In this document: positions 1-5,338 of the stretch, piece after piece
Numbering within the stretch: position 1 is the first letter of the stretch
How the letters are laid out: each line of letters begins with the position of its first letter
Assembly: GCA_025361385.1 (NCBI GenBank)
Contig: JANYAJ010000060.1
Span: 1-7,785 of the forward strand
Length of the DNA stretch: 7,785 nt
Origin: Nitrospira sp.
GTDB taxonomy: Bacteria > Nitrospirota > Nitrospiria > Nitrospirales > Nitrospiraceae
Reading direction: 5' to 3'
Notes under the pieces: generated by a model
The model's database searches: none
What the model saw: the letters and a program-made list of their open reading frames with translations, nothing else
Told to the model about the DNA's origin: nothing
Translations under genes and position numbers: made by a program

Positions 1-1
1 C

Positions 2-367
2 ATGAAGATCGTAATCGGTACTGTTGCGACCGTCTCCGGCGTCCTGTTTGCGTTGTCGATGGCCTCTGCGAATCCTTCCCTCCTCCCCAAGCATGAAGGT
101 TATCCGATGAAGAACAGCGGAAGCCCTGTGACGGGTCAGCCGACTGCCAACGATCCAGGCCAACCCGATGCGCGTGGCGAATCCACCTTGATGAAGTCCA
201 CGAACTCCATCAAGAATAGCGAGCAGCACTTGAATAAGTCCGACAATGCCCGGATCACCGAAGGTCAGGGTGCCGGACGCCTTCCAAACGTCCAGGGTCC
301 CCAGATCACGATTGCTCCTCCGGTCACGTCTGCCACGAAAATTGGAGCCGATCGTAAGATCGAATAG
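2..367 (+). CDS. Small exported protein of unknown function
   Basis: This gene encodes 121 residues and I do not recognise a family. The N-terminus is a textbook Sec signal peptide: a lysine at position 2, a hydrophobic core over residues 3-20, and a likely cleavage after SMASA (residue 23), leaving a mature protein starting NPSLLPKH. The mature part is about 98 residues, polar and rich in Gly, Pro, Asn, Ser and Lys. It has no cysteine and no second hydrophobic stretch, so it is probably soluble or loosely structured in the periplasm or outside the cell, and it is not a lipoprotein. The ATG lies at base 2, so the ribosome binding site is outside the window. An upstream extension cannot be excluded, but the signal peptide makes this start convincing. 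It is the only plus-strand gene here and is followed 23 bases later by its own intrinsic terminator. Function unknown. Confidence 0.72.
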   Translation: MKIVIGTVATVSGVLFALSMASANPSLLPKHEGYPMKNSGSPVTGQPTANDPGQPDARGESTLMKSTNSIKNSEQHLNKSDNARITEGQGAGRLPNVQGPQITIAPPVTSATKIGADRKIE

Positions 368-376
368 TCGAGCGAT

Positions 377-997
377 TCAATCAGATATCGCAGGGGGGCG
401 TTGGATGAATCCGGCGCCCCCCTGTTTTTTTGTGCGGCTTGCCCTCGCCGAGGCTGAGACCGAACGCAACCTGAATCGCCACAGCTTCTTGGCCCATGCT
501 CCCGCATAGTCGACACCGATGCGCGCATGAGACCCCAGCTCCCCTCGTTTCAGCACCACCCCACGATCCTCGAACCAGAGGGATTCGCCTTCCGTAAGGT
601 CTGCGCGGTTGAGGCCGCGATCGATCTTTAGCGCACGGCACAGCCGCCCCGGTCCATCGATCAACTCCCCGTCAATCTCAATCGCCCTGATCAAGACAGC
701 CGAAGGAAACTCCTCCTGCTCCGTCACCACATTCAAACAATGGTACATCCCATAAATGAGGTACACATATGCGATCCCTGCCTGACCAAACAGGACATCC
801 GTCCGCTGCGTTCTGCCTTTCGACGCATGGCAGGCCTTATCTTTCGGCCCCACATAGGCCTCCACTTCGACAATCTTCCCGGAAATTTCACGGCCATCAA
901 TCGCCCGAACGAGATACTTGCCAATGAGCGATCTCGCAACCGCAACTGTTGGGCGGTTGAAATAGGTGCGCGACAAAATCTTTCGCTTTGACTTCAT
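377..997 (-). CDS. mpg: 3-methyladenine DNA glycosylase, AAG/Mpg family
   Basis: This 206-residue protein belongs to the AAG (Mpg) family of base-excision repair enzymes, which flip out alkylated or deaminated purines and cut the N-glycosidic bond. The family core is intact: SLIGKYLVR (23-31), then IVEVEAYVGPKDKACHA. By alignment from memory with human AAG, E46 matches the catalytic Glu125, Y48 and H57 match the base-stacking Tyr127 and His136, Y82 in YVYLIYGMY matches the intercalating Tyr162, N89 matches Asn169 and R104 matches Arg182. The ATG at 997 has a GAGG-type ribosome binding site 4 bases upstream (GTGAGGCGGC). The family normally closes with a G-S/N-P-x-V-S motif after the WRF(Y/R) strand. 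Here this has become RSVSASARAS, followed by a tail whose last 17 residues are coded by the terminator region of the opposing gene. The enzyme is probably active. It lies 138 bases downstream of the TonB receptor on the same strand. Confidence 0.93.
   Translation of the reverse strand: MKSKRKILSRTYFNRPTVAVARSLIGKYLVRAIDGREISGKIVEVEAYVGPKDKACHASKGRTQRTDVLFGQAGIAYVYLIYGMYHCLNVVTEQEEFPSAVLIRAIEIDGELIDGPGRLCRALKIDRGLNRADLTEGESLWFEDRGVVLKRGELGSHARIGVDYAGAWAKKLWRFRLRSVSASARASRTKKQGGAGFIQRPPAISD
391..431 (+). terminator. Rho-independent terminator of the exported-protein gene
   Basis: A perfect 10-bp G/C-rich stem (CAGGGGGGCG at 391-400 paired with CGCCCCCCTG at 415-424) closes a 14-base loop and is followed at once by seven T residues (425-431). 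This is a classic intrinsic terminator for plus-strand transcription starting 23 bases after the stop codon at 367. Read on the minus strand the same hairpin lacks a U-tract, so it should work in one direction only. It lies entirely inside the 3' coding end of the convergent glycosylase gene. Confidence 0.9.
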
Positions 998-1005
998 GCC
1001 GCCTC

Positions 1006-1034
1006 ACTATAGACCGCTCAAAACGATCTTCCAA
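1006..1034 (-). promoter_or_regulatory. Candidate sigma-70 promoter for the glycosylase gene
   Basis: Read on the minus strand, TTGGAA (1029-1034) is separated by exactly 17 bases from TATAGT (1006-1011). This matches the -35 consensus at 4 of 6 positions and the -10 consensus at 5 of 6. The -35 box and spacer coincide with one arm of the long inverted repeat. The -10 box ends only 8 bases before the ATG at 997, so a start site at the usual distance would give a leaderless or nearly leaderless mRNA and bypass the GAGG ribosome binding site. The match may therefore be fortuitous, with the gene expressed by read-through from the receptor gene. Confidence 0.35.
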
Positions 1035-1133
1035 CAAGGCCGCAGACGAAGAATGCACCGGAGGCATACCCTACTGGATACGTTGAGGATGCTTTCGAGA
1101 CGAGAACGAAGTTGGAAGTCGTTTTCAGCGGTC
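1012..1133. repeat. Long inverted repeat filling the receptor-glycosylase gap (REP- or MITE-like)
   Basis: Two nearly identical arms face each other. The left arm is 1012-1035 (24 bases, beginning GACCGCTCAAAACGA). The right arm is 1111-1133 (23 bases), whose reverse complement begins GACCGCTGAAAACGA. The arms differ by one mismatch and one single-base insertion. The 75 bases between them pair only patchily (for example GAAGAATGCACC against GGATGCTTTC). The element starts 2 bases after the receptor stop codon and ends 14 bases before the glycosylase ATG, so it is essentially the whole intergenic region. There is no U-tract, so it is not a simple intrinsic terminator. No clean target-site duplication is seen; the ACTA on each side (1006-1009 and 1135-1138) is too short and not flush. 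It could be a REP/REPIN, a small non-autonomous element, or a conserved RNA structure. Confidence 0.75.
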
Positions 1134-1135
1134 GA

Positions 1136-3196
1136 CTAGAAATACCATGCGAGGCCGCCCATGAATGTCCTGGGATTCCCCGGCACAAAGTGAATCCCAT
1201 TGACCGGCGCCGGCTCGTTCCGCAACTGAGAGGCAAAGGCGAAGGTGGCCTGCTCCCACTTGGTATTGAAGAGGTTTTGAATAAAGAAAAATGCCTCCAT
1301 GCGGCCATGAGACATCTTGATCGGCAGTTGATACCGCTCCGAAAGATCGAAATCAATCCAGGAGGGAGACTTGATACTCCGGTCCTCTGTGAGCGGCCGC
1401 ACACCGAGATAGGTCGCTTGCAGTTGCGATGTAAGCCCTTCCGGCCATTTCAAGAGCAGAGCCCCATAGGCCGTCACCTCGGGTGCCAGAGGAATCGCAT
1501 CGCCGTTGCGAAATTCGGCCTTCGTCCAGGTCACACTGCCATTAAAATACAGCGGGCCCCAGACTTGTCCTCTTGCAGCCACTTCCACCCCTTCGCGTTT
1601 GCTCGCGCCGCGAATTTCTGTTGTCCCTTCGTCTCCGACAAACACCAATTCCGACTTGAGATCTAATCGCCAGACGGTTGCGATGAACTCCACACCCTCC
1701 GGTCCCCAAGGCTTCGACCGCACACCAACTTCATAACTCTTGGCCCGCGCAAGGGGTGAGGACCCCGGTGCGACGGCCGATCGTGCGTCGTTACTGTGAT
1801 AACCCTCGCCATAGTTGACAAAGAACTCCGTGCTGGCCCAGGGACCCAGGATCAGATTCATTTTGGGAAGGACAATACCGGACTGCTTCCGTCCCGCTGG
1901 TTGGTCCACGCACGTTGGGCAGCGATTGCGCACATCAAACGTAAACGTTTCACCTCGCAGGCCTCCGGCCAACCGCATCCACGAGGTCGGCTGCACTTCC
2001 GCCTTCACAAACGGAGCATAGGAGGCCTCCAGGATATCGCTGTCCGAGGTCGCGCCGGTCGGAACTCTTGTCGTCTGAGTCCCGAGTCTTGCGTGGATGT
2101 TGTCGACCCTGGTTTGAAACCCAATGGTCCCGATGCTCGGCAGGCCCAATACCTCGCCCCGCTGTTTGTAACCGATGTCACCCCCGTATACCACCCGTCG
2201 ATCGGACTGTTGGATGCCGTCGCCTCCAGTTGGGACGCCGTTGGTGGGAATATCGTTGGCAAAAAATGTGAAATTTGTATAGAGATCCAACCGATAGTAC
2301 TGGCCATAGGCATTGGTAAAGAATTGCCCGCCGGACGTGGTGTCATAATGATAGTTCAATCGGGCCGTGCTGCGAAGCGTCTTGCCCCCTTCCGAAGGAT
2401 CGACGGCACCGAACCGGTCGAGCGAGCCATCCTGCACAGCCCGCAAGGGAATCTCACCCGAGGCGTTCCACTGCGCCTTCTGAAAGGTCCCGGTCAGGCT
2501 CAGTTCGTCCCGTCCAGTCAGGTTCGTCGTCATTTTCCCCAATACATTGCCTCGAAAGTAACGATTGTCGTTCTGGAACGGGCCGTTCGTGTAGTACCCC
2601 TCGGCGGCGAACAGGGTACGCACCCGATCCTTGGTGGGAGAGAACATGAGCATGTAGCGCTGCGTATCGAACTGTCCCCCGGCTACCTGGACGACCCCCT
2701 CTTGAACCACCTGCCGCGTCCGGAAGTTCACGGCCCCTGCCGTGGCAAAGTCGCCATATTCAGGAAGATAGGCCCCCTTATTGACGTCGAGCCCCTCGAT
2801 CGTTTCTGGAATGATGAAATTCAGGTCGCTGTAGCCTTGTCCGTGAGCATGCGTGCGAAGGTTGATCGGCATCCCATCGACAAAAAACGCCACATCGGTC
2901 CCGTGATCGGCATCGAAGCCTCGCAGAAAATATTGATCGGCCTTGCCGGCCCCGCCTGAATGTTCCACCGCAATGAAGCCGGGAATCAACCGCAACACTT
3001 GGGCCGGACGGCCTTGCGGTTGTAAGAGAAATTCTTTGTCGGGGATAAATTGCTGGGAAGAGGCTGCAACCGGTTTTTCGCCGATGACGGTGACTTCCGG
3101 AACTTCGACTGTCTCAGCGTCGGGGTCATGGGCGAGAGCAATGGAGACAAAGAATAACAGCGCGGTGAGATGGAGCAAGAGACTGAGGATATTCAC
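1136..3196 (-). CDS. TonB-dependent outer-membrane receptor, predicted nickel (metal) uptake
   Basis: This 686-residue protein is a TonB-dependent outer-membrane receptor. A signal peptide (residues 1-22, cleavage after SIALA) is followed by a TonB-box-like EVTVIGEKP (34-42), a plug domain at about 45-160 (RPAQVLRLIPGF, YFLRGFDADHGTD, FFVDGMPINL, GAVNFRT) and a beta-barrel ending in the terminal aromatic WYF that outer-membrane insertion needs. The plug holds HAHGQGYSD (H116, H118), which I remember as a conserved motif of one receptor subfamily. A CPTC pair (C426, C429) lies in a probable external loop. The start is GTG, 8 bases after the nikR stop, with only a weak ribosome binding site, suggesting translation coupled to nikR. 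I chose this start because it opens directly into the signal peptide. Co-transcription with a NikR-type regulator predicts a nickel chelate as substrate. The family itself also covers iron, cobalamin, copper and other ligands, so substrate is inference. Confidence 0.93.
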   Translation of the reverse strand: MNILSLLLHLTALLFFVSIALAHDPDAETVEVPEVTVIGEKPVAASSQQFIPDKEFLLQPQGRPAQVLRLIPGFIAVEHSGGAGKADQYFLRGFDADHGTDVAFFVDGMPINLRTHAHGQGYSDLNFIIPETIEGLDVNKGAYLPEYGDFATAGAVNFRTRQVVQEGVVQVAGGQFDTQRYMLMFSPTKDRVRTLFAAEGYYTNGPFQNDNRYFRGNVLGKMTTNLTGRDELSLTGTFQKAQWNASGEIPLRAVQDGSLDRFGAVDPSEGGKTLRSTARLNYHYDTTSGGQFFTNAYGQYYRLDLYTNFTFFANDIPTNGVPTGGDGIQQSDRRVVYGGDIGYKQRGEVLGLPSIGTIGFQTRVDNIHARLGTQTTRVPTGATSDSDILEASYAPFVKAEVQPTSWMRLAGGLRGETFTFDVRNRCPTCVDQPAGRKQSGIVLPKMNLILGPWASTEFFVNYGEGYHSNDARSAVAPGSSPLARAKSYEVGVRSKPWGPEGVEFIATVWRLDLKSELVFVGDEGTTEIRGASKREGVEVAARGQVWGPLYFNGSVTWTKAEFRNGDAIPLAPEVTAYGALLLKWPEGLTSQLQATYLGVRPLTEDRSIKSPSWIDFDLSERYQLPIKMSHGRMEAFFFIQNLFNTKWEQATFAFASQLRNEPAPVNGIHFVPGNPRTFMGGLAWYF

Positions 3197-3204
3197 GAAG
3201 ACGC

Positions 3205-3621
3205 TCAGCTCAACCCTTTTCCCGTGGTGGTCGCTGTCAACTTCCCATGCTTAACGCCCTTGGTCCCGATGAGGATGTCGGCAAGCTTCTTGATGACAGA
3301 GCCTTTGCCCTTCACCGCCAGCACTTCTAAGCAATGGTCATGATCGAGATGCACGTGCATCCCGGACAAGATGAGAGGCTGGTAGCGGTGCTGGATGTCC
3401 GTAAGCTTTCTGCTCAGATCGCGCACATGATGGTCGTAGACAAACGTGATCGTCCCGACCGTTTCCTTGTCGTCGTCCCACTCTTGCCCGACCAGGTTAT
3501 CCCGGATCAGATCCCGCAGCGCCTCCGAGCGGTTCGTGTACTTGCGCTTCTTGATGTGGAGATCGAACGCGTCGAGCAAATGATGGTCCAACGACACGCC
3601 GAATCGAATCAACTTCTTCAT
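3205..3621 (-). CDS. nikR: Nickel-responsive transcriptional regulator NikR
   Basis: This 138-residue protein matches NikR in length and layout. The N-terminal ribbon-helix-helix DNA-binding domain is residues 1-45 (IRFGVSLD strand, then YTNRSEALRDLIRDNL). The C-terminal ACT-like tetramerisation and metal-sensing domain is about 55-130. The high-affinity square-planar nickel site is complete: H89, H91 and C97 in MHVHLDHDHC, plus H78 from the partner subunit. Their spacing is identical to His87, His89, Cys95 and His76 of E. coli NikR. Nickel-loaded NikR normally represses nickel uptake genes. The ATG at 3621 has a GAGG ribosome binding site 5 bases upstream (3627-3630). The gene is the first of a likely operon with the TonB receptor, 8 bases downstream, so it probably represses both itself and the receptor when nickel is sufficient. 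No ABC-type nik transporter gene is in the window. Confidence 0.95.
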   Translation of the reverse strand: MKKLIRFGVSLDHHLLDAFDLHIKKRKYTNRSEALRDLIRDNLVGQEWDDDKETVGTITFVYDHHVRDLSRKLTDIQHRYQPLILSGMHVHLDHDHCLEVLAVKGKGSVIKKLADILIGTKGVKHGKLTATTTGKGLS

Positions 3622-3639
3622 GACAGCCTCATAGGTAGC

Positions 3640-3680
3640 ACGTTTTTTAGAAACGTAGCATCACATAACGCGCAAATCAA
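3640..3680 (-). promoter_or_regulatory. Candidate promoter and operator region of nikR
   Basis: Upstream of nikR a short palindrome, ACGTTT-N5-AAACGT (3640-3656), sits with a direct repeat GTAGCA (3635-3640 and 3655-3660, spaced 20 bases, about two helical turns). On the minus strand a weak promoter-like pair, TTGATT (3675-3680) and TACGTT (3652-3657), has a 17-base spacer, and its -10 overlaps the palindrome, as an autorepressor site would. The sequence does not match the E. coli NikR operator GTATGA-N16-TCATAC, so the assignment to NikR rests on position only. Confidence 0.28.
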
Positions 3681-3793
3681 TACAGAATCGTCACAATTAA
3701 CAGGGAATATGTTCGGCTGAAATCTGTCGTTAGAGCGAACTTGAGCAGGGATTTATTCGGTCGGCGGGCATGAGACGAACACGGTTGTTATGT

Positions 3794-3838
3794 GCCTGCT
3801 CCCTTCGCGCCCCGTAGAAGCAGGGCGCAAGGGAAGGC
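3794..3838 (-). other. Strong hairpin downstream of the htrA gene
   Basis: Starting 16 bases after the htrA stop codon, the sequence folds into a G/C-rich hairpin. GCGCCC (3807-3812) pairs with GGGCGC (3823-3828), TCCCTT (3800-3805) with AAGGGA (3829-3834), and GCCT (3794-3797) with AGGC (3835-3838). It has two small bulges on one side and a 10-base loop. Neither strand has a T-tract after it, so a standard intrinsic terminator is not supported. It may protect the 3' end of the copA-htrA mRNA or aid termination by Rho. The rest of the 3622-3853 gap shows no gene. Confidence 0.5.
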
Positions 3839-3853
3839 TCGGACTGTGCGCGC

Positions 3854-5338
3854 TTACTCGCCTTGGATGGGAATGTACATGACGTTCCCCTGCCGATTGA
3901 TCAGTAGCAGGGCGAGATCGGAAGGCTTCATCGGATCAGCCAGACGCTGAAAGACGGCAAAGGTGGGAATATGCTGACGGTTGAGCTCCAACACCACGTC
4001 GCCAGGCTGGAGGCCTGAGGATTCGGCTAAACTCCCTTCTTCAATGTCGGTGACCACCACACCACTCGTAATAGCCAGATCCATCTGCCGAGCCAACGGC
4101 GCGGTCACATCGTCGAAGACGACGCCGGCAAGAGGATGAGCCTTGGCAGCTGAAGCCGATGGGGCCTGGCTCTTCTTGGTCCGTTCACGCGGCGCCTCCT
4201 GGACGACCAGCTCGGCCTGATAGGGCTTACTCTCACGCACGAGATCCAGCTTGTGCTTACTCCCGATCGTAGAGGCAGCCACGAGGTTCCGCAGATGTCC
4301 GCTGTCCATCACGTCACGCCCGTCGAATCGCACGACCACATCGCCTCGCTTCAGTCCGGCTTTTTCGGCAGAGCCCTTCGCCTGCACATCGGTCACGATC
4401 GCGCCCTTCACATCCGGAAGACGAAAGACCTTGCCCAACAGGGGGGAGACATCTTGCGTCGAGGCGCCGAGGAATCCACGGACCACCCGCCCGGTCTTGA
4501 GCAGGCTCTGCATCGCAGACCTGGCCATATTGCTGGGAATGGCAAAACCGACGCCGACACTCCCACTGGTCGGACTCGCGATGGCGGTATTGATCCCGAT
4601 CAGTTCTCCATTGAGGGTCACCAGCGCGCCGCCGGAGTTGCCGGGATTGATGGGGGCATCGGTCTGAATGAAGTCTTCGAAATCGGCTACGCCGACATCG
4701 GCGCGTCCGACGGCACTGACAATGCCGAACGTGACGCTGCGGCTCAAGCCCAGCGGATTTCCGATCGCGAGCACAAATTCACCGACGGCGAGTGTGCTCG
4801 AATCCCCCCACGTGACCGCCGGCAGATTGGTCGCCTGAATTTTCACGAGCGCCACGTCGGTCTTCGGATCGGTGGCCACCACTCGTCCTTTATATTGCCG
4901 CCGGTCGGCAAGAATCACTTCCACATCGACCGCATCGGCAATGACATGGTTATTCGTCATAATGTAGCCATCCGCAGACACGATGACCCCGGAGCCTTGG
5001 CCATATTGCCGCCGTGTCATAGGCGCGTCCTTGAACAGACCGAACGGAAGCGCCTCGTCGCTGAATGCTTGATCGCGGACCATGACCGTGGAGGCGATGC
5101 TGACGACAGAGGGAATCACCTTGGTCGCGGCCGTCTTGATCTGCGCCTGGAGTTCACCCCCGCTCGCCACAGAAATCGCACGATTCCCGGCCAGAGCCGT
5201 TCCTCCGGCGATCGAACCAGCCACGCAGAGCCCGATCATGATTCGCACGATGAAGTTGAGTCGCAACAAGCCGCAGTCCCCTCTTACCCGATTGACGATA
5301 AACGACTGTAGCCTAGCACGCATACGACGGAGGCGCAC
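3854..5338 (-). CDS. degP: HtrA/DegP-family periplasmic serine protease with two PDZ domains
   Basis: This is a trypsin-like HtrA protease/chaperone acting on misfolded envelope proteins. Numbering from the GTG at 5338 (494 residues): hydrophobic signal segment about 29-50 (cleavage near TALAG), protease domain about 65-275 with the full triad H131 (TNNHVI), D161 (KTDVALVKI) and S235 (GNSGGAL), PDZ1 about 285-380, a Lys/Ser/Ala-rich linker 383-402, and PDZ2 about 403-490. Two PDZ domains fit DegP/DegQ/MucD and not DegS, which has one. The GTG directly follows the copA stop (TAAGTG), giving the longest frame. However, it adds an unusually long Arg-rich leader with rare codons. A TTG at 5269 (codon 24) lies 8 bases after GAGGGG (5278-5283), gives an ideal signal peptide beginning MLRLNFIV, and is at least as likely. 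An ATG at 5323 has no ribosome binding site. Probable operon with copA. Confidence 0.93.
   Translation of the reverse strand: MRLRRMRARLQSFIVNRVRGDCGLLRLNFIVRIMIGLCVAGSIAGGTALAGNRAISVASGGELQAQIKTAATKVIPSVVSIASTVMVRDQAFSDEALPFGLFKDAPMTRRQYGQGSGVIVSADGYIMTNNHVIADAVDVEVILADRRQYKGRVVATDPKTDVALVKIQATNLPAVTWGDSSTLAVGEFVLAIGNPLGLSRSVTFGIVSAVGRADVGVADFEDFIQTDAPINPGNSGGALVTLNGELIGINTAIASPTSGSVGVGFAIPSNMARSAMQSLLKTGRVVRGFLGASTQDVSPLLGKVFRLPDVKGAIVTDVQAKGSAEKAGLKRGDVVVRFDGRDVMDSGHLRNLVAASTIGSKHKLDLVRESKPYQAELVVQEAPRERTKKSQAPSASAAKAHPLAGVVFDDVTAPLARQMDLAITSGVVVTDIEEGSLAESSGLQPGDVVLELNRQHIPTFAVFQRLADPMKPSDLALLLINRQGNVMYIPIQGE
5278..5283 (-). promoter_or_regulatory. Ribosome binding site supporting an internal TTG start for htrA
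   Basis: GAGGGG on the minus strand lies 8 bases before TTG at 5267-5269. No comparable site precedes the GTG at 5338 or the ATG at 5323. Starting here yields a normal-length signal peptide and removes 23 residues whose codons (AGG, CTA, GTA, AGA) look atypical. Confidence 0.45.

Noticed and set aside
377..480. Possible frameshift explaining the divergent C-terminus of the glycosylase
   Set aside because: Neither alternative frame restores the expected closing motif, so divergence or stop loss is a simpler reading.
1006..1138. Target-site duplication (ACTA) around the inverted repeat
   Set aside because: Only four bases and not flush with the arms; this is too weak to claim transposition.
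1018..1404. Minus-strand open frame of 128 codons running from the receptor gene into the inverted repeat
   Set aside because: It is out of frame with the receptor and its end is just translation of the palindrome; there is no ribosome binding site or domain support.
1796..2959. Long open frame (387 codons) on the plus strand, antisense to the receptor
   Set aside because: It lies wholly within the receptor gene, has no recognisable domains, and its composition is what the complementary strand of a GC-rich gene produces.
3662..3794. Inverted pair CACATAAC (3662-3669) and GTTATGTG (3787-3794)
   Set aside because: Eight bases at a distance of more than 100 bases can occur by chance and no further pairing supports it.
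4253..5311. Long open frame (352 codons) on the plus strand, antisense to htrA
   Set aside because: It is rich in His, Arg, Asp and Gly with no fold signature, while the opposite frame carries a complete HtrA protease with its catalytic triad.
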